Assembly (NCBI GenBank): GCA_024180945.1
Contig: JAKSGN010000038.1
Location: forward strand, 2,728,001 to 2,792,000
Source: Macrophomina tecta
Lineage: Eukaryota; Ascomycota; Dothideomycetes; Botryosphaeriales; Botryosphaeriaceae
Length of the DNA stretch: 64,000 nt
Direction: 5' to 3'
The translations under genes were made by a program, and so were the position numbers. This document shows positions 45,901 through 56,688 of this stretch, one piece after another. The first letter of the stretch is position 1; each line of letters opens with the position of its first letter. The notes under the pieces were generated by a model, which saw only the letters and a list, made by a program, of their open reading frames with translations, made no database searches and was not told the DNA's origin.

Positions 45901-47503
45901 TCACTGGAGTGCCAGAGACTGCCCAAGCGTTGACTCGTGGGATTACTCTTGCTACTGTAGCGGCTTGGCTGACTCCGCTCTCTATCATTTGCGCTTCATC
46001 CAAACAACATCTCCACCAGGATATCTGGACAAGCGGGCTCCGCCGTGGTTCGTACTGCTTCGCCTTGCGCAGGTCGCGCTTTGGAACTGCATTGGCATAA
46101 TGAATCTCTCGAGAGAGAACGTGGTATGTTGTCAGGACCACGTCGTAGCCCATCAACTCCTGAACCAGGTCCAGGTCTCTCTGCCTCTTGGTAGCGGTTA
46201 TTGGAGGTAGTCCCTTGTAATGAAAGACTCGAAGTTGAGGAGCGTGTGTGTTGAGCTCGGTTTTCCACTGTTCCAGAATTCCAGGCGGCGTAATGATCAG
46301 CGTAGCGCCGCTGGCTAAAACATCAGTGCCGAGATACGGATCGTGCACTATCTCCTGCTCGAGTTTCCGGCGGTGAAGGGATATCAGTGCAGTGAGTTCC
46401 ACTGTCTTGCCCAGACCCATTTCTTCAGCAAGAATTCCCCGTCGTGCACCCGTTTCATTATCTGAAACGGCAGAGAGATCTCTGACAACCATTCTTCGGA
46501 GGTGGCTTATGAAAAGAGACTGGTTATCGCTGTCCTTAGCCGCCTCGAAAGAAGGTGGCAATTGACATTGATCGCTCAGCTGGACGACTTTTCCCTCTCT
46601 GAGTTGGGCACCCTCGCGCTGCAGCAACCACTGGACGGACCGACGCTGAAACGGATATAGAGTACAAGTCAAAAGATCCTTAGGTATCTCCGGCGTTTCC
46701 AAACCCTCTTTGGGAGGTACACGGACGCTTTCGTAGAAGGTTTGGATATTCCAGGGAGCGTCGGGCTCATGGCTCTGAGGGAAAAAATATGATAGCACCT
46801 CCTTCTCTAGGGCCGTAAAGGCGCTGTTAGATCGAATACGATCTTCGCCTTCTACCCCAGTTGCCCACAATAATTGGATTACCAGGGCAGGATTTGACGT
46901 GTGCGAGCTACCCGGGAACATGGTTACATGCGTCGATAAGACTTGAGCTTCCGCTTTCTTCCTTTTGTAAGCCGTCTGCACTTTTGTAAATCTGGAGATA
47001 AAATCCAGACGCGCCGTTAGGGACTCCAAAGGCTGTTGCGGTACCAGAGAAAGACAGAGGTCTGTAGATGCTCCCTCGTTCACCAAAGTCAATTCCAGAA
47101 GAGATGATGAAACCAGCTCGATGGATTTTAGATGGAGATTTGGCATGGGTTGAGTAATCGAAGCAAACACATGGTTGCGATGGCCATCTTGAAATACCTG
47201 TATGCTCGCTTAGACTGAAGCGCGGGTTAACAGTTGCTGGCGCTCACTCACCAACTCGAATCTGATCTTGCTTAGGCTGATGTACTTTCCTTGTGCACTT
47301 GCAGTGCCATCGTGCGCTTCCAAACTGTCTGTGCTGATGCGGCGACGTTTATTGGGAGGCTCTCCAGCATCGCTCCGGTCGTCACGCGGTGACGGCCAGC
47401 AGTAATCCCGGAGAGCCGCAGCAAAGGCAAGAGGCGAAGGGGATGCTGCGTGTTCCTGCGATGCGTATTCGACCAACTGAACCTCGGTCGCAACATGGAA
47501 CAT
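42948..47503 (-). CDS. SHPRH/Irc20-type SNF2 ATPase with embedded RING finger, 3 exons
   Basis: This is a nuclear Swi2/Snf2 ATPase and probable E3 ubiquitin ligase of the Irc20/SHPRH group, tied to genome maintenance. Exons are 47503-47252, 47197-44879 and 44819-42948; both introns (54 and 59 nt) are phase 0; 1480 residues. The ATPase N-lobe has Walker A EEMGLGKTVE near 347 and a DEAQ box near 483. A coiled-coil insert follows, then a C3HC4 RING near 1135-1171 (CVICQSDFD, CGHQYCKECF, CPLCKRR). The helicase C-lobe, about 1235-1390, has VVFSQYGDFLKVL and IARIHRIGQQRPT. This order (SNF2_N, insert, RING, Helicase_C) defines the SHPRH/Irc20 class. The last 25 residues are a low-complexity EVEVEV-type tail. 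Confidence 0.92.
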
Positions 47504-50500
47504 TGTGCGCTGCCGCGGAAGCCCTGGTCAAGTTTTCATGAAAGGTGCAGGAAGAACGCGATATGGCGATGGCATTGAAGGCAATGGACACGGGATGGCC
47601 AGCGTAGGCACCAGCGCGATAACTGCGGTAGGCTCCCGCGCCTTGGCAACCACACGGTCACGTGATATTTTCTGCTCATGAAGGGGCACATTGCTCTGTA
47701 TGCGCGCTGGTGATTAAATAGTAGATTGGATACGGGATCTCTCTTGCAGGCAGAACTTAGACTCCGGTGCGATACTTCAATCCTGGTGATGCAGCAGCAG
47801 GAGAAGCGCGCATTCTTCAATGTTGAACTGTGTGATCAATCTGGGACATCTTCCTAGGGACAGTCATCACTCTAGACGTACGCCTGCACAATCATGGACC
47901 CTTTGACCTGCTGATAATCCCTACACTACCTTTTGTTGACGTGCATATGCGCGTTGTGCACGGCGTCCTTTAGTGAGGTTAGGGCTGTGAAAAGTATTTG
48001 TCCGGCTAAGCGTTTTTCAGGGCAGATAGACCGCGTAGAAGAACCAAGAAAGCCTTCGAAATGGTCACGAGCTTTGAATCAACGGCACATCCCTTTTCTC
48101 TTTGTTCAGACTGGCGACACTTGGGGGGCAACAAAGAAGTGAGCGGCTTCACGAAAGGCTGAAGGCTGATTAAAAGGAAAGTTCTTTGCGAGCAGTTGAT
48201 CGTGCCGTCCGCGGATGTTACAAGGGGTTTTAGGCGAGCAAAAGCAAATGACAAATTTAGAGCGATTCACAGACTGCAAATTTTTGGGGGGAGTCAGGAG
48301 CTGGCCTGAGGTGCAATTGTATGCCACGGATTGTTCCTACGGCGAACGACCCAGCAGGAAGTATACTCCGAGGGGTAAGCCACAGGTCTTCTCTATCTTG
48401 CTCTAGCGTGTGATTTCTTGTGCAAAAAGGCGATCCGTTACGGAGAGCCCCTTCCTTTTGCCAGTGTCAGGCTCCTCTCCAACGCTCCGTGCGATATCAT
48501 GGCCCGGGCTGAGGTTGCGATCCACCTGCAGCTGGTTCACACAAAGCGGTGAGTGGCTGTGGGTGGGGTTCAGACATTCTCCGGCTGAACGGATGGACGC
48601 AATTCAATAGAAGTCGGTGTGGGTGTTGCAATCCGGTGTAGAACAAAATTAGTCTCGTGATGAGCCGCCCAATGAGCAAGAATATCGACCCCAGCATGGC
48701 AGAAGCACGCTAGGCCTTGGAAAAAAAAAAAGGCGTTTGTCAGGTCGTACACATCCATGTGATGTTCCATCATTCTTCTCAGCTCTCGACGTCCCCTATT
48801 CCATGCATAAGATGACCAGCCACCGCTGCATGGACTGATGTGGCTTACCGGATCAGGGAATGGGACGCGCTAGGATGGCGAATAACAAGGAACGAAGATT
48901 CGGGAGAGCCGGCAGACTGGAAACTGGGAACGCCCCGAGGGAGGTGCCGTAAATTGCTGAGTCAGTCGAAGTCGAGACGATCTTTACCCTGCTACGTTCG
49001 GTGGCGGTAGCCTATGGATAGAAGGTGGTAATAGGAAGAAAATGACAGCTGTGCTCGGGGGACTCCATTCGTTAGTCAAGAGATGGCCAACAGTAAAAAA
49101 TTTCGGCAATCACCCATATCAAGATCCTCGCAAAAGACCGGAGTCACGGAGCTTCACCTACAATCGTTCTAGTAGGCTTTGTAGCACCCTAGCTCCTCGA
49201 AAAACTGGCAAGCTTGCTGGAATATCTGTTCAGGGAGCACAACCTCCACAGGTTCTCCCTTGTGCGGAAGCAGGAGTACCTGTGTGGTTAGGTTCACAGG
49301 GCCAGAGCGGCTCAAGAAGTGTGCTCGACCATATCAAGTCCAAGACAGGCAATTGGGAGAACTTGATGGGGCAGGCGGGTCTCCAACGAGAAACCCGCCT
49401 TCTTCAGCTCATGGAGTCGTCGGATACAGCGGGTGCAAGAGAGAAACGCACGGGCGGCGCCCCTCCGGCGCTTGAGAATGCTGCGCTCCACGGAAAAAGG
49501 GCATGCACACAGGCGAGGCCGAAGATACCTGGGGGATCGTACGAGGCTTGGCCACAGGCCGAAGGACAAAGAAACGGGAAGCCATAGAAGGCAAAATAAG
49601 GACACTACATTATCAGCCAGAATCCGGGGACACGCGACGGAAGGCAGGGATCAGAATCTGGAGAGGCACTATGCTCCGGGAACAGCATCTGACGGCTCAC
49701 ATGCATGGATGCCGTGCTCGTTGGGCCAGTCGACCGAACACCATCATGAGGCAGTGCATGCGTCACACAGGTCAGATTGGGCGACAAGGACAGGGCGTGT
49801 GGCAAAGGCCGGGCACGGGATGCGGACGTGTCGAGAAGATGCTCGGTGTTGTAGCCGCCACACGGCACGGCGTGCACTCGCGTAGGAGCCGACTCCGTCA
49901 ACGCTGTGCGGCTCCCGGCAGCGGACGAGGCCGGCGGCGATCTGAGTCGGTGTCCGCGAGGCTGCTGGAAGATCAGGTGCCGTGTGCGCGCAGAGTCGCG
50001 TAATCGGTCGTCGTCAGGCGTCGCGGACCCCCTGCAGCACGGCGGGCGTTCGCCACAAAATCCATGCCGGCCTGTGGCAGAGAGGGACGGCCGGGGCCTG
50101 TGATCGCCGGGAGGGTGCTGCATTGGGCGTCTAGCCGTCGATCGTTTGCCCTCGAGCGTGCTATTTTTGCGAGGACGAGGCGAGATCAACAACAGCATGC
50201 GGCGCGGGCAGCAGCAGCCGCCGCGAGCAGGGCGGACGGGGCCCGACGGACGAGAGCAGCATCTGGGCCGGCCAGGGGGCGCGAGCAGCGGGCGCGGGGC
50301 GTGGAGGACGAGTTGCAGAGAGCCGGTGAGGATGGGAAAAGCGGAATGTGCATCTGTCGGCGCTGGTTCCCTCGACGTCTGGGGCCGGCATCCCTGGCCT
50401 TCTGGGCCGTTTGCTAGCTGTGGCGTCGACCGAACCTCACTCCCTCCCCACGACCTGGCCGGCCGCACGGCCAGACAGGCCCAATTGGGCGACAGTGGTC

Positions 50501-51474
50501 TGCTGCGGTTGCGCGCCTCTGATTGGCTGCGTGAGCGCGAGCCGGGCGAAATGGTCGGCATGGGCGAGGCCAAGGCCATGTCATGTCTCTGCCGGCACTC
50601 TCACGCTCGCTCGCCCACGCACGGCGCAGAGTCGTGCTCCGCAGCGGCGCTTGGCCCGGTCGGCCGCGCGAGCGAGGCAGAGGACAAGGCATTACTTCAT
50701 GACTACGGCGCGCCGGCAGCGCCCGCGGCGCGCCCTGCAGGAGCCACGACGCGGTAGAAAAATACGGAGCCTGGAAATGGGGCTCTCGCGCGCCGCAGCC
50801 GAGACGGATACCCAGGCGGGACAGTCCAGAACGGCGCAGGCAGGCCCAAGGCCGTCGCGCTGCTACCGGCCCAGGGTCTCACTCGCCACCACACCAGCCG
50901 CAGGCGTCGCGGTGATATTTTAGGAAGGGCTGTCTGTGGCAGCGCCCCGGCGGCCGATCTCCACCCATCCTCTCCCGCCCGCTGGGTCCGCATGTGCGCT
51001 CGAGGTAAGTGGTTCCCAGGGACTGTCTGTGGGTGCCTTGTCAGGATGACGCGCCGTTCAGCCCTCTCTCGGCTGCTCCCAGTCTGACCGTTTTTGCCGC
51101 GTCTTAGTGCCTACAAGCACCGCCTACCGCCCTTCTGCCTGCTCCCACTGGCTCGCCCCGAGATTGATCTTCCTCCACCCGCTCCAAGCGAGCTCTTGCT
51201 CTGGGGCTCAGCCTTCTGTCCCCCTTCCTGCTCGCTCTCCTTCGCGCTCTCCATCTCGTGATTGGCATCTCTGCGCCTCGGCTGCTCACTCTTCCGTTGC
51301 CACGCCCTTCGCGATAGTATACTTAGTCGGTATGTACACGCTGTTGCCAGGCCGCCGGATGCTGCCTCTCCCGCTTGTCTGTCTTTGCTTGCTCGTTGCA
51401 TCCAGCAATGGACTAACATGTCGTTTTTCTGGGTCCAACAGTGGTTTGCCTTGCCCGTTATAGTTGAGGATCCA
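47504..51474. other. 4-kb divergent intergenic spacer
   Basis: This is the upstream region of the SNF2-RING gene (left) and of the YTH gene (right). The right third (about 49.8-50.9 kb) is strongly GC-rich and yields ORFs up to 324 codons on the minus strand, without conserved motifs. A likely 5' UTR intron of the YTH gene lies at 51330-51441. No other gene, RNA or transposon seen. Confidence 0.45.
51330..51441 (+). other. Putative 5' UTR intron of the YTH gene
   Basis: GTATGT at 51330, a GGACTAACATG branch-point consensus near 51411-51416 and an AACAG acceptor ending at 51441 form a complete intron signature upstream of the YTH start codon. An alternative acceptor, TATAG, ends at 51463. Confidence 0.5.
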
Positions 51475-53537
51475 ATGGGTGATGCTTCCAACCAGAGCGG
51501 CCCTCCGCCCTCTGACCATGAAGTCCACGCTTCTGCTCATCCCGGCGCCGCCAGCCCAGCCTATGCCGACCCCCGCCCCCCCGTTTCCGCCGCTTCTTTC
51601 CAGTCTCAGTACCCGCATCACTCGTTAGAGGTCCATCGTTCACCTCAGCAGCAGCAGCAGCACCCCGTCTTCGCCTACAACATGCCCGCCGGCCAAGGTG
51701 CAGCCTTCAACATGGGTACCATGAATGCTGCGCTTCCCGATTACACCTCGACCACGGCCATGCAGTCTCCCCATCAACCCCAACGTGGCATTTCCGGCGC
51801 TTCCACCTCAGCGGTAGTCTATCAATTGCAGCAGATATCTCAGTATCCGCAGGCCGCCATGGGATTTGCGTCGCAGCCTAATTATGGGGCAGGCTATCCC
51901 ACTTCCCAATTTTCACCCCCCTACCCAACCTTCGCTTCCGGCCAGCCGCGCACGATGGCCCCTGCGCAAATGCATCACTCGTTCATGCAGTACCCTCAGG
52001 CACAGCCGTACATGTACTATCCGGGCCCTTATGCTGCCCAACATCCGATGAACCAGCCTCCTGTGGCCTACGGTGCCGGCGCTGATGCGAGGAGGGCCAG
52101 CTTGCCGACAGCACAGATGCCTGCAGGTGCCGGAATGGGAAGCACAATCCCAGCTGCAGGTTTTGTCTCTGTTCTCTCAGAAGTAGTACCTAAGGCGCCA
52201 AGTGGTGACCTTGTCTCCGATCCTATCCTAGGTGAGTGGACTCTAGAGTGCGCTCATCCCAGATTAATTGACGAAAATGCAGACCGCTCGAAAGCCCAAT
52301 TGGATTCTGGACACACTTCACTTCCGCGTGGCCCTCCTCGCAAGCCCAGGCAGTCTGGACACGCCCTTTGGGTCGGCAACCTCCCGCCTGGAACTACCGT
52401 CGTGGACCTTAAGGATCACTTCTCTCGTGAAGCGACAAAGGACATAGAGAGTCTTTTCCTGATCTCAAAGAGCAACTGCGCGTTCGTCAATTATAAAACA
52501 GAGGCGTCGTGTACGGCCGCGATGCACAGATTCCACGATTCACGGTTTCACGGTGTCCGTCTGGTATGCCGTCTGCGTAGAAGCGCTGCTCCTGCCTCCG
52601 GTGTCCCAACTGGTCCGTCTGCGATGTCCATACCTCGACAACCGAACATCTTGCCCGAACAAAGCGTGTCGCCTCAAACACCTACAGCTGCGGTATCAGA
52701 AGAGGACCATACCCCTGAAACGGAGGAAAATGTCCTAACTGACGGCGTTGATGCTCCGGGGGATGGGGTGTCCAAAGTCCCCGAAAAATTCTTTATCGTC
52801 AAGAGTTTGACATTGCAAGACCTAGAGCTCAGTGTTCGTAACGGGATTTGGGCGACTCAATCTCATAATGAGGACGTCTTGAACAGAGCATACGAGGTAA
52901 GATACCTTTTGCTCAGCTCAAACTGCACAAGGAGGCAGTGTTCGCTAACAGTGAATAGGCTGCTGAGAATGTTTACCTAATATTCTCTGCCAACAAATCT
53001 GGCGAATATTTTGGGTACGCACGTATGGCATCCGCGATCAACGATAACGGCATTGATTTAGTCCATTCTGTTCCTGAGAGGCAAGCCTCCGAGGCAACTG
53101 ACACACCGAAATCTATTCCAACCCCTGCGACAGAGTGGGCTCCGAAAGGACGTATCATTGACGACTCGGCGCGTGGCACGATATTTTGGGAGGCAGAAGT
53201 CTCGGAGGAAGAGGAAGAAGACGAGACTCCTGACGGAACAGTACATCCAGCTGAGTCGGACGGGCCTGACTCACCTCAAACCTGGGGAAAACCATTCAGG
53301 ATAGAATGGATTTCTACGAACCGGCTTCCTTTCTACAGGACAAGAGGATTAAGGAATCCGTGGAACGCTAATAGAGAGGTGAAAATTGCAAGAGATGGAA
53401 CAGAGCTTGAGCCAGGTGTTGGGAAGCGTCTCATTCAAATGTTCCATCGCCTAGGACCTCCAAACACTGGACCTGTTGCAATGCCTCTCATGCCGATGCC
53501 GAACCAGGTCGTCGGACCGCAGATACGACCGTTCTGA
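51475..53537 (+). CDS. RRM-YTH domain protein (m6A RNA reader), 3 coding exons
   Basis: YTH proteins bind N6-methyladenosine in RNA. Coding exons are 51475-52231, 52283-52896 and 52959-53537, giving 649 residues. The first intron is 51 nt, in frame and without stops. The N-terminal 250 residues are disordered, rich in Pro, Gln, Tyr and Ser. An RRM lies at about 278-350 (HALWVGNLPPGTTVVDLKDH, NCAFVNYKTEASC). The YTH domain is about 419-620: KFFIVKSLTLQDLELSV, then GIWATQ with the first cage Trp, NVYLIFSANKSGEYFGYARM, and WGKPFRIEWISTNRLPF with the second cage Trp. The RRM-plus-YTH layout is typical of filamentous ascomycetes. An acidic insert (EEEEEDE) splits the YTH fold. The start MGDASNQ follows a likely UTR intron. 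Confidence 0.9.
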
Positions 53538-54697
53538 TCGTTCTGATGGGTTCGCATCACCATCACCCTCTGTACCGCATAGCCATGACACCTGGAGAAT
53601 GCGTTGCATGAGTGCCTTGGGCCCGGAAGGTCTCATCCGACCTTCTCCGACGGACATCCTGCAGGACCAGGATCACTTTCTCTTGTGTCGCGCTCCTTCA
53701 CTGCGAACGAAAGTAACGAATTTAATGCCAAGCTGTGACTGCAGGAGTCACGTCATGTATTCTGCTGCGGACTGATATTCCGTAGGTATCTAGTTTGTTC
53801 TATATCATCAGCTTCCTGGTATTTGTGGCCTTTTACTTCGCCTAACCTGCCCCCCCCCCCCCAAATTCGACTTTCGTCTGTTACGTTCTAGTCATATCGA
53901 TAGAACACAGTGGCTTCTGTGCTCGAAACTTCTCGCTGGTTCTGAGCTTTCTCCGGAAATTTCCTCATTTTTTCGAGTCCACAGTTGCGCAAGTTTCACA
54001 TTTGGGCAATTTCCTTGGAATTTTGGTTCATTCCATTATTAGCCGCTGAAAGATTAGCACAAACCGGACCCCTCGATATCTAATAATTCAGCAAGAGATG
54101 TCAACAGTAGACCCGCCAATCCGGGCGAATGGGCGCCAAAGCACGCCAATCCCGCCATCTTCCGCGCTGGCCATCTCGGCGTGCGAAGCAATGGTGCGAA
54201 AGTGCCGTCGCCAGCAACAAAGCGCTTTTTTTTTGTCCAGGGATCAGCCACTTGGGCCCCCATATTTTACCCTCATGCAAGGAGCAACGCCATCCGATTT
54301 CGAAAACGGTTTAAGGGGAAACGGGGCTTCTTGGGTCCCGCTACCGCCTGTGGCTTTGTGGAACTCTTTTGTCAGAGCTCCGACCACGCTTCAATGACGA
54401 AGTGGCGTCTGCGAACGGAAGGAGGGAAGGTCGGGAGATGGAGCTTACGAAATCCTGCCTATTATTTCCGTGGTATCTTCGTGCCTGTGTGCGCGCGGAG
54501 CCGGCAGGATGAGAGCGGAAGAGCGCCTCGTTGCTCGCGCCCTCCACTTACTAATGGAGATAGGATGTTCGGCAGCAGCGAAAAGCCCGACTTGCTCCAG
54601 TGCCCAGTGGGGCCTTTAGAACCTGGACAACGGGAAGGCCGAAGACGCCTGCACAGCACAATGTCACCATCAAAAAAGCCTCACGAGATGAGGAAAC

Positions 54698-54724
54698 AAA
54701 AAAAAAAAAAAAAAAGGGGGGGGG
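54698..54724. repeat. A18-G9 homopolymer junction
   Basis: An uninterrupted A run is immediately followed by a G run on the plus strand; such junctions are prone to slippage and to sequencing error. Confidence 0.8.
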
Positions 54725-56422
54725 AGGAAATGTACTAGAGATAGGTTTCCTTTCCCCAAGCATACTACAGTAGCACAGGCAACGAAACACAAATATAAGC
54801 CGAAGTGATCAGCGCCTGTCACATCACGCAGAGGCAAAAGAATGGGAGGGGAATGTTATGCTCTCTCGCCCTCCCTCCTTCAGCAGGACAGGTCATCCGT
54901 TTGATCATGTCATGCAGCGGCGCTGGCCATCGCCGGTAGTGCGGCGTGTAACCCAGCCGACGGCAGCGGCCATCAACTAGCATAAAGCAGGGTGTCGGCG
55001 GCAGCAGAGTGCAGCTAGCGGATGCGGGGCCATCTCCGCATGGCTTTTGGGTGCGTCATGGACATCAAGGACGTGCCGAGCAGGGCCATGGAAGAGAGAG
55101 GGAGAGAAAGCGCACCGTCATAAACGCTTGCAGCGGTGAGGAGAAGAGATGCGAGGAGAGAGGAACAAGCAACGGCGCGTGCCATTCGTGCGGCAGGACG
55201 GCGGACGTCCGTAGGGTCGGGCGGCGATGTGGTTCGCCGCGGCGCCAGTCGGTGGGCGGGCGGGGCCTAGATTTTCCCATGTGTCGCCACTGCGCTCGGC
55301 CGGAGGACCCTGCACGGCTGAACCCTGAGCTAAGCTTGTGGCGTTGCAGCTGTGCGGCGGCAGCCACTCGCTCTCTCTCATTCATCCCCGTCATCAGTTG
55401 CCGTCCTCCCTTGTCGTCTGTAGCATCTCCCTTTCTCGCTGGCAGTGCCTACCAGGGGGAAGGGGCGGGCGTTGGGGGTCAACAATCCCGCATCCGCCGA
55501 AACACGGCCGACATGGACTTTCTCGCGCGCGCTCGAAAATGGGCCCCTGACTCGTCCAACACCGTCTTTTGCTCTTCGCGCCGCCCAAAATCCCATGTGA
55601 CGCGGGCCACACAGGGAAAAATTTCAGCTGCCAATCGCCAGGCCCGCCGGGGCGCGGGGCGAGCAATGCTGGTTGATGACCCTGCGTTGCGGGCGCCTGC
55701 ATCAGAGTGCCGCGGGGGGTTTGCCGTCGTCTCAGCGTGGCGGCAGGGCCTCGTCGCCAGAATGCTCTCGTGCCCGGCCTCTCCTTCCTCAAAAAACAAA
55801 ACAAAAAGAAAAGGTACGTGGCTCATGGTGTTGACGGAATGGCACTGCTATCACCAGGCCATGTTATCGCAGCCTTGTTCCGTTTCGAAAACTCGCTGCA
55901 GCTGCTGGAGTCTTTCCTTATGTGTTGATTATGGGCTTCTCTAAGTACCACGTGCGAAAGTATGCCAATCGCATCAATCTTGCCACGACACAGCCTGATC
56001 TCTCCGTGTTCTCCGGCTGTAACGCGCTGCCTCGAGTGCTCTTGCATTCGACCATTTTTGTTTCCTTCCCGCGCCCCTCCTCGCTTCATGCAACCCCTCG
56101 TAGTTTCGTATGTCGGGCTCCCTGCATCGCTACCCGATCTCTCTTTGAAACGCACTTTGAGCAAGTGCCCCGAGGCAAGTAGAGTCAGCGCACACGCACA
56201 AGGCCGGCCGACGCGGACTTGTCTGCGAGAAAAAGCGAGCCCAGTTGCATCATATACGGAGAAATTGGGCGGCCACCCTGCGGCTGTTAGCCTTGCCTCC
56301 TGAGTCAGGCCGGCGGCTGCGGCAAGGATATGGCAGATGCGTGCATGTTGATCAGCTGAGCTGCTCTGGCAGCAGCAGCAGCTGCTGCCGCAAAAATAAA
56401 AAATTAAAAAAAGCGAGCGAGG

Positions 56423-56446
56423 GAGAGAGAGAGAGAGAGAGAGAGA
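56423..56446. repeat. GA microsatellite
   Basis: Twelve GA units in a row, in an A/G-rich stretch downstream of the coiled-coil gene. Confidence 0.9.
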
Positions 56447-56688
56447 TAGAAAGGCAAGAACCCTGTTGTGCCATGATGAAGCGGACAAACTTGCGGCCTT
56501 GGAAGAAAGCAAAGCCGCTGTGCCAAGGCGAGACCGCGTCTCCACATTGCAGTGTAAAGGAAAAAAAAAAAAAAAGTCTGTGAAGAGATGCCGCATCCTC
56601 AGCTGAAACAGGACTTTCCTTTCTGATGACGATGATTACTTCCAGGGCGGCGGCGCGGGCAGAGTCTCCGAGAACTAGTAGAGCATTT

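Larger units (their letters stand above)
53538..56688. other. 3.1-kb convergent intergenic spacer
   Basis: This lies between the 3' ends of the YTH gene and the coiled-coil gene. It includes a 13-C run (53850-53862), an A18 tract directly followed by G9 (54698-54724) and a GA run (56423-56446). A 311-codon plus-strand ORF at 55009-55944 lies in GC-rich sequence and shows no recognisable domain. No gene called. Confidence 0.45.

Noticed and set aside
49605..50579. 324-codon minus-strand ORF
   Set aside because: Same GC-driven pattern with Arg/Pro/Ser runs and no motif; long frames are open on both strands here.
51262..51474. 71-residue N-terminal extension of the YTH protein
   Set aside because: The open frame has no ATG at its start and is crossed by a good intron signature (51330-51441).
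55009..55944. 311-codon plus-strand ORF
   Set aside because: GC-rich stretch, arginine/serine/cysteine-heavy translation with no domain, and overlapping open frames on the other strand; looks like a composition artefact.
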